Shown here one piece after another: positions 34,180-46,875 of a stretch of 64,000 bases of DNA. Position 1 is the first letter of the stretch; each line of letters begins with the position of its first letter. The notes beneath the pieces were generated by a model. The model did not search any database and was not told the origin of the DNA. It was given only the letters and a program-made list of their open reading frames with translations. A program made the position numbers and the translations under genes. This DNA is from Ischnura elegans (lineage: Eukaryota > Arthropoda > Insecta > Odonata > Coenagrionidae): NCBI RefSeq assembly GCF_921293095.1, contig NC_060248.1:13472744-13536743 (forward strand). The letters run 5' to 3'.

Positions 34180-35504
34180 GTGGAGAAGAAGAAAAGATCG
34201 GAAAAGGAAACATTGGAAAATAAGAATGAAAGGCAACTTTGAGCGTGACGCAAGCGGAGAACTCGTCAACGAACACGAGGTAATCGTCGCAATTCCTCGC
34301 CGAGAGACAGACTGCCAGGCGGAGCTCTTTTATTCATTGAAGTCGCCTGCCTTTATTAAATGCACGCGATTTCGATTGCCAAGCAGCGGGTATTTAAAAC
34401 CCCTCGCAATAGTGGTGTACACTATGAACACGAATATTCGGTGTAACATTTTTCGTAAGGATTTACCGTAAATAGATGTTTGACGACGGATATTGTTACC
34501 AGAGTATGGTTTCATTGAATAGTTTTTAAAAAATTGCTCGTTAAACAACATTAATTTGAATATGATCATGATTATTTTTTTATATTTTTTTATTTTTAAT
34601 CTATAGGAATTCGTACTCTTGAGAACATTATTTAAACAATTTGAAGGTTTTCCTTCAATTAAGAGAGAATTTTTAAAAATATATGACAGTGCGCGTTTTT
34701 TGTTTGCTTACGAAGAAACTCCTAATTACACTTGTTTCATTTTTCTTTTTGAACTTGTTTATTTTAACACACTATAAATCGACAGGCAAGTAAAGCCAAT
34801 TGACAATTTTTCACCGTTTACATTAAAATTGCATGGGATGACGCGACTATTCGTGGTAATGCATCCATACCATCAGAAAAAATAGGTATCATTTAATCAA
34901 TGCCGATAATTTCATTAAATATCGGACCTTTTTCGTTCTGCATCTGACAAGGGTTATGCGGGGTTATATAACCGCGCGCGCTGTTTCCGATCGGCCGGAA
35001 TGTGTTCATGTGAGCTAACTCCTTCCGAGGCGAAACTCTCGCCATTGTCTCGAGATGAAAATTGCCTAACGCATTGCGTCCCGGGAAAGACTAACGAGAT
35101 GCGCAAGGAGGAGAAGAGAAGAATGGGGAAAGCGAGAGGCTGGGAAGGCGGAAACGGATGCGTGTGTGTATGTGCATGCATCGAGAGTCGCTTCACCCCC
35201 GCCTGTCTGTCGTCTTCACGTTCGAAATGCTGCTGCATTGGTGCACGGGCGAAACGAGAGCTTTTACGGCGTCATTCATTGCTCGCATAGGTAGTCTCTC
35301 ATTGCATGCTGGTGGCCATCAATGCGGTGAAACTCGGGAAATTCTTGCCACGGACAGATTCAACTTCGCCAAACAGAGGAAGCGGAAGGCTTGTTCACTG
35401 GATTTCTATTCGAAAATTTTCGTGAATTGCATTTCATGATTTTATTTATTTTTTCAAAACTAAATAGCAACGCCACGGGTGAAATTTGCCATTAAAAATC
35501 ATTA
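34180..35504. other. Gene-free stretch with a CpG-richer patch
   Basis: No gene recognised. 34950-35340 is GC- and CpG-richer than its surroundings and has open frames on both strands without family motifs. Confidence 0.4.
34965..34971 (+). promoter_or_regulatory. Possible TATA box
   Basis: TATATAA set in GGGGTTATATAACCGCGCGC at the AT/GC boundary of a CpG-richer patch. The palindromic setting makes either strand possible. No transcript can be assigned. Confidence 0.25.
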
Positions 35505-35700
35505 GGCTTATCCGAAATTCGAACCCGGTACTCACGATTGCCGCGAGAGTATCATATCAGTAATACCAACAAACCTGGTACCATACCTGACCTGCATTCA
35601 GGGAGATCAGGGTTCGAATCGCGGCAAATCCAAATAATTTCTTCATGGCGAATACACCTTTGGTATAAATTTGAAACCGCGCACGTGGTTGCGTGAGAAA
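35505..35700. mobile_element. Head-to-head tRNA-like SINE pair (SINE-B), copy 1
   Basis: Minus-strand head with B box GGGTTCGAATTTCGG (35512-35527) and plus-strand head with B box GGGTTCGAATCGCGG (35610-35624), followed by a body with TTTCTTCATGGCGAAT and CCTTTGGTAT. The same two heads and body occur at 63120-63480. Confidence 0.65.
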
Positions 35701-37554
35701 TCACCTGTTATATGCATTGCTTTGACTAAATAGCCAATTGAATTGATGCGCAATTTCAGCTAACCATATTGTTTGTAATAATTAAGGTTGCATATTTATT
35801 TTGCCCTTATTCTATTAAAAAATTAACTCTTGAGAATAGATCATTTATAAAAAAACATATTTTCTGACGTTACGGAAATTACTTTTCTATTTTCAAGGCT
35901 GGAAAGGTGAGGAGGACAATAAAATAAAAAAAAGTAGTCAAGCATTTTAAATCAATTTATTTTAAACTTGAAAAAATATTTTTTGTTTCTTACTCTTATA
36001 TTTTTTTAAATTTTCATTGGATATTTTTGCACTGTAAATTTAATCATGAGTACTTGTTTTCTTGAGTGTGTATTTTACCTCTCATCTTTTCATGCGTTAA
36101 CCTTGGGAGTGGAAAATTAATTTTTGAAACGTTGGGATATAAGTTTTTTTTATAAACGACTTAACCCTCGAGAGTTCATAATGAAATGAAAAAAAACTTT
36201 ATAATTCCACATATATTTCATACCATACGACCTAAGTTTTGACGTGGCACGTCATCATGACGCTAAGTCGAATCCATTCCAAGAGACAACGAGACTACGA
36301 ATTGCATAAAATTACCAAATGCACCTTTATCTAAGAAATTAAATCGATATTTAGTAATTAGAACAATAGTAAACTCGATTGTTTCTGGCTACCAAATCCC
36401 AACGCAACCCTCCCCTACCAACGCGTAATAGCAACCGGATAAACAACAACAAAATAACTGTTAATACAACGATTTCTGTACCTGATGATGTCACCTCTGC
36501 GACGAAACCGGTCGTCTTGAATAAATCGTGTGAAAAAGTATCATAACTTTTTATTGTTCAGAACAGTAATAATTCATGTGTTTAGAGGTGGAAAAGTTAA
36601 AACAAGGGCGCAATTCAAACCCGCGACCTTGAGTAGGCAGGCGCAGTTGTTATTGAGATCAATAACTTAAAAAAAAAGTTTATGTGGTCTGATACTACTA
36701 GCCTCCCATCTGTTAGATGCACACACATTGAAATGAAATGGAAAAATCTTTGCGGAAATTTCGAAAAAAAATCCCCTTTACGCATCGGTTGACAGATTAC
36801 CTCCCAGATCATAGTAAACAGCGATTTCAAGACGGCGAATGCTTTCTCTGCAGACCCACAGGAAAATCTTCGTGAATTAGCAAGGCTTAATACTTTCCTT
36901 GCGGAAAATTTGGGTGAATTCTTTTCGAGAATTTCGCCAACTGAGTTGAACCGGCTTTGCCCAAGAAGCCCCGAATATCGGTGAATGGGTGGTTACTAAT
37001 TTTTTTTGACAGAGCTTATATAATGAGGGACTCGTATTCTCCCGTTTCTTGATCACCTTTACTTATCAAGCTTTTCGTGTTTAAAAATCGATGGCCCTTT
37101 CCCTTAATGGTAATGTGCAAATGATATCACAGATGATGCAACAAACACTTTAATTTACTTTGCTTAAATAAAACAAACACTTTAACAAATGCTTTAATTT
37201 TGATTTTAGCAGAGTTTTTAAAATGTAGAGACCATACATTTCCTTTCATTCCATCCGCTACCTATCTACATTGCTATCCGCTACATTTCTCGAGCTGTTT
37301 GCTTTGACAAATCGATGGTTTTAGCCTTTCAGACGATGATTTTATGACGTCGTGCGCTTTTACTGAGCTAGTCAACGCCTCTCAGGTGACCCTCGTCCTA
37401 GTATATAGGACTCACGTGGTTTGTTTTAGTTTACTCTCTTTTGAACGATTCCTTCCCTAAATTTTAGTTTATCCCTGACTCTGCTGACGTCATCAACTCA
37501 TGAAGAATAGAGGACAAATATCGAGCATTTTTATTTTATTTTAAATGTATGACC
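35701..37554. other. Gene-free stretch
   Basis: No gene recognised. Near 36475-36535 CCTGATGATGTCACC and GCGACGAAACCGGTCG precede AATAAATCG; this resembles tails known from Penelope-like elements, but no body is seen. A tRNA-like head lies at ~36600-36660. Confidence 0.35.
36600..36662 (-). mobile_element. tRNA-like SINE head fragment
   Basis: On the minus strand, AGGTCGCGGGTTTGAATTGC is a good B box preceded by CGCCTGCCTACTCA, the layout common in tRNA-derived SINEs. No full element defined. Confidence 0.4.
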
Positions 37555-37737
37555 GTTTTCCTCTAACGTACCTACTGCCTAAATAGTTGAACTGCTCAAC
37601 CTGCTCAATTTTTTCACCACCCACTTTTATCTTAAGTCTCACGAGCGAGGAACGTGAGACTTAAGATAAAAGTGGGTGGTGAAAAACTTGAGCAGGTTGA
37701 GCAGTTCAACTATTTAGGCAGTACGTTAGAGGAAAAC
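37555..37737. repeat. Near-perfect fold-back at a LINE 5' junction
   Basis: 37555-37643 is the inverted copy of 37653-37737 (9-nt loop, few differences), from GTTTTCCTCTAACGTAC inwards to AAGTCTCACG. The right arm is LINE-E coding sequence, so the left arm is the same LINE segment in reverse. Confidence 0.9.
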
Positions 37738-38310
37738 GGATACAGTAGTAAGGAAATTAGGAAGGGAATTGCATTAGCAAAGGAGGCGTTCATGAACAGG
37801 AAGGAGCTTCTGAGAGGATCGTTATGTAAGAGTTTTAAAGAAAAAGTTAGTGAAGAGTTTGATTTGGAGTGTAGCTCTCTACGGTGCGGAAACGTGGACA
37901 CTGAGGAAAGAATACGAGAGAAGATTGGAGGCATTCGAGATGTGGGCATGGAGAAGAATGGAGAAGATGAAATCGACGGAGAGGAAAAGGAACGACGAAG
38001 TGCTGGATATGGTTGGCGAGGAGAGGCAGCTTTTAGATGAGATACGCAGGAGACAGATTGTATGGATGGAGCGAATACTTAGCGGGGAGGGGATGTTGAA
38101 AATGGTGTTGGACGGTAGAATGTTAGGGAAACGAGGGAGGGGAAGGAAAAGAATAGGATTTTTAGATGGATTGAAAGGGAGTGGGCCTTACAGTGAATTG
38201 AAGAAGGTAGTGCTGGAAGGAAAGGGAGGCTCCCAGATCACTTCTTTAGTACTCAATGGAAACCTACCTTAATCGGCAGAGTACTGTAATAATAATAATG
38301 AGCTGAATAA
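37653..38310 (+). mobile_element. LINE-E RT C-terminal region to 3' end
   Basis: Frame 1 from ~37654: VEQFNYLGSTLEENGYSSKE, then IALAKEAFMNRKELL. After a one-base shift near 37850, frame 2: SLIWSVALYGAETWTLRK, LEAFEMWAWRRMEKM, NDEVLDMVGEERQLLDEIRR, MVLDGRMLGKRGRGRKRIGF. This is the conserved post-palm region of insect endonuclease-reverse-transcriptase LINEs (RTE/Jockey-like group; clade not settled by eye). It ends GGAAACCTACCTTAATCGGC followed by a TAATAA repeat tail. 5'-truncated. Confidence 0.88.
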
Positions 38311-39010
38311 TAAAGATTCGTTCTTTCATTTTAACGTATTTTTCCCTTCCACCTACCGAATTATTTGAATAAATTCGGGTGATTTCGTGTCTGAGTGAAC
38401 GAGCACCAGGAGTCTTTTTTTCGCCGTTCCTTCGCGAGGTCGTGGAAATCCATCAACGGTTGTTACGTCAAAAAATAAATCAGGGCAAGAATGCGCAAGC
38501 AGCGTCGTCTTCTCTTAAGCGCTCGATCCGCTGAATCCCCCCGTGAGGAGAGAGGCATCGCTTCACTGACAACCAATGACCCTCAACAAATCGTGAGAAA
38601 AAAAGGGATATTGACGTGACGAAGCATCTGCCCTTTCTGAAACTTTCTTTCTCATGCTATTAGGAGGCTCTGACTATCGAGGTGTTTCGCAATCGAGTCT
38701 AAAAGTATGCGTCCTCGAACTCTGCACGTTATAGGCATTACGTGGTGAACAGTCAAAATTTGGTTTAATTATTTTTCGGCCAATTATCTGCGTGAAGACT
38801 TCTCTGGATTTCCATTGTTCGTTAATTCGTTGCATATTAGCACCGCCGATTCACCCTGCTGGCGATGGACTAGTCGTCCGTCGAAATATTGGGAATATAC
38901 ATGGATTTTAAACTTGGCCCGACTTCGCGCAATGAATAATTTGTTTAAAACGCCGCCAGAATAACATGAATGAAATTAATGACATTAGGTGAAAAAGGAG
39001 ATTAGGATAT
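38311..39010. other. Gene-free stretch with REP-10 copy 3
   Basis: No gene. 38780-38905 contains GTGAAGACTTCTCTGGA and TAGTCGTCCGTCGAAATATT, the REP-10 blocks in the order of 24045-24240. Confidence 0.45.
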
Positions 39011-39019
39011 AAAATTATC

Positions 39020-39303
39020 GGGGATCGGATTGGAGTGGTAGCCAGAATGTTGGCTTCCCACCCCGTGGGCTCGGGTTCAGATCCCGGCGGTGGCAGAGAA
39101 TTTTCAGAGACTGCCCGATTCCTGCTTGAATATTGTGTGGAGGACATTTCAAGGACAACACTCCGTCCGTCGGATGGGATGTTAAAGCCGTGGTCCCCTT
39201 GGGGCCTTTCGTTAAGATCAGGCTAATGCCGATTCCGGGTTTCCTTCCACCCGCCCTCACAGTGCAACAGACCTTGGCTGTCAGTCGTCTCCACCAAATC
39301 CAG
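39020..39303 (+). mobile_element. SINE-A copy 2
   Basis: Same architecture as 16331-16632: A box GTGGTAGCCAGAATGTTGGC, B box GGGTTCAGATCCCGG, body CTCCGTCCGTCGGATGGGA. Flanked by AAAATTATC at 39011-39019 and 39304-39312. Confidence 0.9.
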
Positions 39304-39312
39304 AAAATTATC

Positions 39313-41084
39313 ATTATCTAATCATGAGGTTAAGGGTTACTTTCAGAGAACGTAAATCGTATTTAAAACGCAGGGAATAAAATAGTGACAATAATAAAAA
39401 GTAATGACAGTGTACCAGAAGCATCGCATTAAATGGGCTATGAGGAACTTTAGAAAAATTTTAGAAAACAAATCGCAACAATGTACTTGAAAGAGATCAT
39501 ATCGGTCGTGGTTGTTAATGCTCGGAGTATTTAAAACAGAGTAGCTGATTTTTACTATTTACTTCTAAAAAAAAAGCCGATTTAAGAGGAAATAAAAATT
39601 GGTTATCGGATGAAAAAAATGATGAATAGATATTCCTGTGGTACATTATAGTATTTACCTTGGCTAAGGCGTACAAGAACGACTTAAAATCAATAAAAGA
39701 AGGTATTCGTTGCTGTCAAAGATGAGAGTAAATGGATAACAGAAATTCTCTATCACTTGAGTGCCAGGTAAAGAGATTCTTTGTATTTGGATTGGTGTTG
39801 GGGTTAAATAGCCAGATAAAGCGTTTTACTACTCAGAAAAGTCGTAATAGCATAATAATTGGCGGTTATTACAACGTTCTAATAATATTAAAATGGAGAT
39901 AATGACAAGTAGCCGAGCGAAACTTTGCTTTTCACATTTTACTCGGATTCCTTTTACACAGCTAGAAGCTACACCCATAAGGGGTAAGAAAATAATGGAT
40001 CTCCTATTATTCCCAAGTGCGACATCAGAGCCTAGACGGTTACTGGTACAAGTGACCACAAGGGTGTACACGAAAAATTCCATATCGTCTCTGGTAGAAG
40101 TCTTCGTCAAGAAAAAGGATATACCTACTCCATAAGGCGGATTTATTTGGGCTAGAAATGGAAAAAATAATTACTTGATTACTTTCACATTCACTGGTTT
40201 CAAAGGCGCCTTTCTTATCCTTGAGGCTGACATGTTATGGAATATGTTTGATATCATTATAAGGAAATCATCCGTTGATAATACGATGCTTATTAAATTA
40301 AAATGCTGGACTGATGGACCGAAGTGGTGTAATGCAAAATTCCGTGTTCCTCTAAAGCGTCTAAAATCAATAAGCGTATAAATGATAAAGGCGCATGTGA
40401 GTCTTTTTGATGAGAAAAAAATAAATACGCGAGAATCATATATAAATGAAAAAATTCGCAAGGAAAAGTCTTAGAGAAGCATTGCACAGGTTGAAAACCA
40501 TAATATTTCGCGAACATGTAAGCGACAACCTTAAGGCTATCTGGTGGCACATGAGGCAGGTACAGAGAAATATTGCCACAGATTATTCGCATGAAAATCA
40601 TCAAGAGGTTAGGGTTACCAATAATCGAGACAAAGTCAATGGCTTAAATTAATTAATTCATAGCGTCTTCACTAATTTCATGAAGAACGTATTTCGACGT
40701 ATGCCTTTACCACTGCTATGCCAAGAACTATGCCGACTACCATTATCTAAAGTAGTAGTATAGAAAAAACGCAAGTACATTTAACCCCAGAAATCTCGCG
40801 GCACTTATATAACTCGAGCTCGCTTGTATGAGTAATCACCATCAGAGATAGTGCATCACTTGAAATTTGTGTTTGAAAAATCTTTTACTGACCAAATTGA
40901 CCCTAAAGATCGCGAAACCACGAACGTCACGCGTATACTTTTTCCTAGAGATAGAAAAAAGCCTTGGGAATGCAAACCCCTCTCACCTGATTCTATCACA
41001 TGCAAAATCCTGCGGAATATAAATTTTAATCGTAAAGTAAGCCATCGCCAGGTGACTGACCAAAGGACAAATGTAAGGAAAGAA
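39313..41084. other. Gene-free stretch, nothing recognised
   Basis: AT-rich; ORFs such as 40293-40604 (-) and 40851-41168 (+) carry no recognisable domain, apart from the LINE tail that follows. Confidence 0.4.
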
Positions 41085-41235
41085 GGGCAAGGGACGGCCC
41101 TGAATGAGTTACATGTTACAGGATGTAAGAGAGATAAAATACGTCACTATGAAGAAGCTAGCCGATAGGAGAGTGGAATGGAGAGCTGCGTTAAACCGAT
41201 CTTCGGATTGTCGACTTATGATGATGAAGAATGAG
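41085..41235 (+). mobile_element. LINE-E 3' terminal fragment
   Basis: Translation MSYMLQDVREIKYVTMKKLA then DRRVEWRAALNRSSDCRLMM is the extreme C-terminus of this LINE type, ending in an ATG-rich tail (TTATGATGATGAAGAATGA). Upstream homology is not visible. Confidence 0.75.
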
Positions 41236-41299
41236 CAATCTTGATAGCCAAACCCTGTCAGCTATAAAAGAACAGCACGGCTTTAGGAAAGTGAAACTT

Positions 41300-42045
41300 G
41301 TCTTGTGAAACTCGGCTCACAGTTTTTGTTCATTACGTATCATAGCCGCGGGTCACAGACGTGTTCAGCATGACGATATTTTTATGCTTCAGAAAGACAT
41401 TTCTGAAGTTTCATATTAAAAGGCAATTCTCGAATAAGCACATGAAAGTGCGTAACCGCTAATCTCGGATACTGTAAAAGCTCCCTCGGGTGTACCTCAA
41501 GGAGGTGTGATTTAATACGGTTGGTAATTCAGCCAACGAACATACATTCAGCACATCAACCGTTCACAAATACTATCCTTCTAGAGACTTGTAGGTTACG
41601 CCCTCGGCTTAGATTGTTTGAGCAATTGAGAATGGATATGTTTCAGAGTGATTCGGAGAGATTCGGGGTGAGTGAGGTTTCACAGAAACGATAAATTAGA
41701 CGGGATTTGCCGAGCGGCATTTGTTTTTCCCCCGAATAATAAACTTTAATAAATGCAAGGCGGACGGAATAGCGAATTTCCTTTTTGACTGTAAACGGAT
41801 GAAACCATAAAATTCCACGTCACACGCCTATTGAGGCGACTTGCGGTGTAGTATGTAGATGTTAATGTAAGTGTATATGTGTTGAAGAATTGTAGTGAGT
41901 GTACAGCTCACACCACCTGTATGAATTTGTACGTATAATTTTTGTAGTTTTATGCTTTTTAATGAGCATGTAGTGAGCATGTGGCGAACCTATTGAATAC
42001 TCTCGATTGGCCTAACACCCTAGAGGTGGCTCGCAGGGTATTATT
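41300..42045 (+). mobile_element. Decayed CR1/L2-like LINE, internally deleted
   Basis: SDTVKAPSGVPQGGVI (RT block before the catalytic box, ~41470) is followed at ~41590 by CRLRPRLRLFEQLRMDMFQS (C-terminus; compare RLRLLEQLRMDIF at 28320 on the minus strand), then 3' UTR blocks GAGGCGACTTGCGG and CACCCTAGAGGTGGCTCGCA. The part between, including the catalytic box, is deleted. Confidence 0.75.
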
Positions 42046-42599
42046 TTAATTTATCCTACTAAAATATTCTGCGCACGTTCCTTGAAAATATTTCCTAAAG
42101 ATTTCCCTAGAATTTCATACAGAGAGAAGCTTGAACACAAATCAACCATATGGGATGAGTCACAGGAATATTTAATAATATTTCTTGCGCGTTGAAAATG
42201 GAATAAAGAATGAAGTGCGCATTTTGTCAAAAACTTCTACGAAGGAAAAGAAAGCGTTTCACAGTTTTTACAAGAATTAGAATGGGACCCAAAAGAGACT
42301 CAAAGGCTATGTTAACATGTATTCGATGCTCTCCCGGTGAACAGCTTCGATGAGTATTTCTCGGGCTTTCGGGCGGGTTAAGCACAGTATTTATACAGAA
42401 ATTTCAATGGCATACGTTTCTATATCGTGGTCAAAGCTGATTAAATGAAATGATAGATATGGAAAGGATAACCCAGTCGGAATCCCGAGAAAGATTCATC
42501 GCCAGAGACTACGAAGTAGGCTCACATTTCTTTAATTATTGAAAGCAAATTATTGAACCATTGAGAATTATGACGATAGAGCTATTGAGAACGCCGGTC
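42046..42599. other. Gene-free stretch, nothing recognised
   Basis: AT-rich; no supportable feature. Confidence 0.4.
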
Positions 42600-42770
42600 T
42601 TCGTGGTGGTGGGTTAAAATCCTCGCCTGTCAAGCCGAAGGTCGTGAGTTCGTGTCCCACCTGGGTAGGTTGCCCCTATCCAGGACATGGGCGCTTGCGA
42701 TCGTCCAACGTGCTTATTTGTCGCATTCCCTCGATTTAAAGACATTCAATGCGCTGTGTGCGGGTGTGTG
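42600..42770 (+). mobile_element. tRNA-derived SINE (SINE-C)
   Basis: Head TGGTGGGTTAAAATCCTCGC with B box GGTCGTGAGTTCGTGTCCCA, then CCACCTGGGTAGGTTGCCCC and a body running to an AT microsatellite. The head layout is common to insect tRNA SINEs; single copy in this window. Confidence 0.6.
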
Positions 42771-42771
42771 A

Positions 42772-42791
42772 ATATATATATATATATATAA
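42772..42791 (+). repeat. AT dinucleotide microsatellite
   Basis: Ten AT units at the 3' end of SINE-C, possibly grown from its tail. Confidence 0.9.
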
Positions 42792-45700
42792 AAGAATATC
42801 TACGAGAGCGACACGGTGAGCATCATTTAGGACCTCACTACGACTCTAGGTGCGACATTGACTATAAAAAAGCGAGATACTTTGCCGAAGGAAACGCGGA
42901 GATAAAAGGTGAGGTTAAACTATCCCACTGATCGTAGTCTGGGTAGATTAACAGAATCATGGTTGAAATTACCAGAATCCTGTCTCGTGTCGTCAAACGC
43001 AATCCCGTATTATTAGCCAGAAGTTGGGGTGCGGTTGAGTGGTTAATTTTACCACATATCGGCTAAAATATCATGTAAATAATACGACTAAAATATCGAC
43101 TAAAATATCATGTAAAGCAAGTGTCCAACGGTTTAATTTTCCAAACATTACTTCATGATAAAATCAATTACCAGAAAGTGTTGTATTTCTAACTAGATTA
43201 CTTCCAAGTGCACGGTGAAAACCAGCTCATTCTTTTAGTTTATGGAATCTTATCTGCGGGTCACAGATTGTTCGGCTGGACGATATATATTATAGACATC
43301 AGCATTTGTTGAAGTTCAAATTTCAAACGTAATTCAAAAGTATGCGTACTTGATAGATTTTCAAGTGACCTCTAATCTCGGATACTGTAAAATTTGCTCC
43401 AGCTCCACCTAACGGAAGTGAAACAGGTCCACATTGTCACTATGAATCTAGTTGGTCCATATTTTACCATACTGTGTAATCAAATATAAACAGGATCCTT
43501 GTAATTCTAACTAGAATCTTTCTCCGGTATAAATCTAGAAATTTCCTTTTCCCCTAACAATATACGACTTAAATAAATACTGGGTGGCACTCAGTCGTTA
43601 AATAAATCCAACATGCTCCTTTTATGTTAGCGGATAGAATTTTGACAAAGTCCGCCAATCGATGGCTTGCGGGGTTGTCGATAGATGTACAGAACAGCTC
43701 CTTTAACTTTTCGAAAGAATTCTAAGAGTATTTCACACAGTTTATGGAAATTTATACAGAATTCTCTTGAACGTTCGAATGGATATCCTAACCATGATTC
43801 TCCAAGGCCACGCTCATAAAAAAATGAATGCTGAAAACAGGAATAACGTTTTGGAAATTGAATCGATACTTAAGAAAATATTGCGAATTATGAATACAAA
43901 ACGGGGACTGCAGAAATTAAACGCTGTGGAGGGGAATGCGAACTGATGACATTTTTGTAATTACGAGTAATATATATCCTACGTATATCTCCTCTACCAG
44001 CACAATAAATAGAATGTTGGGGAGACATAAAATACAAACCATAAATGTCGGCAGGCTTGTATCCAAAATTCTAGTCCTCGCCTTCGATCTAACGGTTATT
44101 TTGGGACAAGAAAAATTGTCGTTATTTCCGCATTAACTCCTTTCGGAATTGGGAATAATTATCGTATCCGTGAATCACTATGAAGTGCTCCCTCATCGCT
44201 TAGGAATAGAGTGAGGGAAATTTATCCACTAAGATTCAGCAATTGACTCTCGATAAATATCACGTAAAGTAATCGCTGAAATCCTCAAATCACCATCAGG
44301 TGATAAATTCCCTAATAACAGCCTCTTTCAGAGATCACGAAGTGAGGTTTTTCCGTTTTTTGTGTGTTTTGGTCGGACAATCATATTAGATCATTTGACC
44401 GCAATAAAGCCAGCCGATCGGAGAAAGTCTTAGAAGCCTTAATTGGATGAAGTGGGATAAGATGACGGTGATGGCCTTTAGGACAAAAAGTAAAGTGGTA
44501 TTTGCTTACATCAGTTTATTGAGTGAACATTTAGTTTTTATTAACTTATAGAATGGTAGAAATTGTCGTCATTCTTTTGTTGCTCCATGTATAATGTGTG
44601 TTAAATATTAATTGGTCCACAGAAACAACTAACTTCTACCACATTCATTTAAGTGCTTTTTCATTGCAATTAATATTCATTGCAGCCAAGGGGCTCTCGA
44701 ATGGGAGTTCCATTATTGTTCATTTATACTTCACGTGATTATTTTTTTAATGCTTTTCTCACTCTGTTTTTTACTATCAACATTTTTATAGGTGTTGCGT
44801 CGCGACGTGTCGACGATGCGTCGTGAATTTCCCTTTCATTGGTTTTCCTCAGCTTCATATTGCCTTAAATTCTTATCACTTCCTATGGAATGAATATCAT
44901 CATTAGTACCTAGCAATACTACATCATTAATGGCTTTTGTCTACATCGTATAAATCAAAATGCATCATACCGATTAATTTTATTACTACTTTGCGTCATT
45001 TTTCATTCAGTGCAACATAAAAGCGAAATGTGTTAGAATTTTATAAAAATTACATTATTATAATATATATTTTGCATTATTTTGGTATATTTTGTAAAAT
45101 TTTTATGTATTTTTAAAAAAAGTTTCCCTCAATTATTTCCAGTGAAACGAACATATACGGTCATACACGCGAGAGGAATGGAAATCGATTACATTCTAAT
45201 TTATATTTTTTAAGGTCTACGAAACACACTAAGCAAAACAAGTAAACCAGGGATTACAGAAGGTATACTTCATTTTTATTTACGAAACATGACCCTATAC
45301 CCTGTAAAATCCTTAGAAAAGGTTACTCCTACAATTACTAGTAGCACTATGTTCGAAGGAGCATATAATTTATCCGAATTCATTTAACTGAAATTACCTC
45401 TACAGATTTTCACGGATCACACATCTATTTCCCGTAGGATTTTTCAGAAAAAAAAACGAAATTTGCGGGTCCTCACGAAAATTTCAGTTGAATTTCTTGC
45501 GTTCTACAGCTACAATTTAAAAGAATTTTTTGGTAGAGTTGTTAGGCGTTAGACGCATAGGTAAATAGAAGGATAGGGTGTTTGGATCACAGCTTTTATA
45601 TATAAATGCAATATTGACGACATTCCAGCCCTATGGGAGTTTTTTTCCGTCAACGATCACTAAAACAGTGCGTAAATGTATTTATAGTGTTACTCTATAT

Positions 45701-46202
45701 GGTGATACGTCCTTGAGAACAGGTAGAGGAAACTTTCTTCTAGACAGAGTGATTTGATGTGACTAATAGATTCTTGAGTCAATTTTCTGCGCCCTAAAGA
45801 AAAATATCATTTTCTGGCTTGGTTAGTAAGAATCGATCATTACCTGAGGCGGTATTAATGTCCAGCACGTGTCGGTGTACGCGAGTGTACAGTTATAACG
45901 CAGGCGTCAAGAAATCGGATTGTGCCAACAGGGACGATAGTGCATATTTGTTCTGATAATTTGAATAATTCACTGTTGATTATATATAGTTATTGTCTTG
46001 AATTTCAACTCCATGTCGCATCCTTTGAAGCCGATAAATAACCTATGCTATTCGACACCCGAACATAAAGATAGGGTTCCTATCAGAGGCGGAGAAAGGA
46101 GTGGGGTCTGCAGACCACTGGATTTCAGGAAAATTTGAAAATACGGCAATTTTTCAGGCGTCTCTCTCCAATGAAAATTGTATGAAACCAACTCAAATGA
46201 AA
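42792..46202. other. Gene-free AT-rich stretch
   Basis: No gene recognised. The only recognisable piece is the LINE-C fragment at 43195-43450. Confidence 0.45.
43195..43450 (+). mobile_element. Decayed LINE-C fragment
   Basis: GCGGGTCACAGATTGTTCGG and CTAATCTCGGATACTGTAAA match 41350 and 41460 in order and spacing, so this is a second, more eroded copy of the same LINE segment. Confidence 0.55.
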
Positions 46203-46246
46203 TTAACCCCTCAAGCGTGACTTTAAATGCCCGTGGTCGTTCTCTC

Positions 46247-46318
46247 AGCGTGTGCGACACAGCATTTGTGTCGTCCGATTGCCATGCCTCAAGCGTGTGC
46301 GACGCACCCTATGCGTCC
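46247..46318 (+). repeat. Subterminal repeats of the piggyBac 5' end
   Basis: AGCGTGTGCGACACAGCATT (46247) and CCTCAAGCGTGTGCGACGCA (46287) are both related to the inverted sequence CTCAAGCGTGTGCGACACAG just inside the 3' end (48810-48829). Likely transposase binding sites, by analogy with other piggyBac ends. Confidence 0.75.
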
Positions 46319-46875
46319 GAATGTTTCATTAGGCATTCCTATCTCTTAAGCTTCCATATATGTACTTTTAGTGAGTATATATGTGAGACACATCTGCCTG
46401 CTATCGTTCTGTGCCCCTGTGTGGTCTGTGTTTGCGTTCTCGTATTTTTTAGAATATTTTTTTCTAGCTGGTGTCAAAAAAGAAACGCTTCCTCTAGGGT
46501 CAGCGTCTGGTTGATGCTAATGAAAGATATCCTTCCACTCAAGCTCTGGTTATGTGCTTTCTTAGCGATTGTGTGTGACGTGTGGGGATGCTGAATGCTT
46601 TCGTCTCGGGTTCGTTATCATCTGCTTCTCTGCCTCATCGTTTCCTTTCTCTTTCATCGAGGCAATGATAGTGAAGGCATGTTCCGTCCAGGCATTGTCA
46701 CTCAACGCCTCACGGAGCCTCGAAGACCGGCCAGCATCCCCGCATCTTGGTATCTTATTTACGACGTTGAGGCTGAGGGTTGGGGTGTTTTCATCCCTAC
46801 GCTTGCTTTGGTGATTTTTTTTATTTTTTTTCGGCCTTGAATCCACTCCATATCCGTACCCCTCTTTAGTTGACC

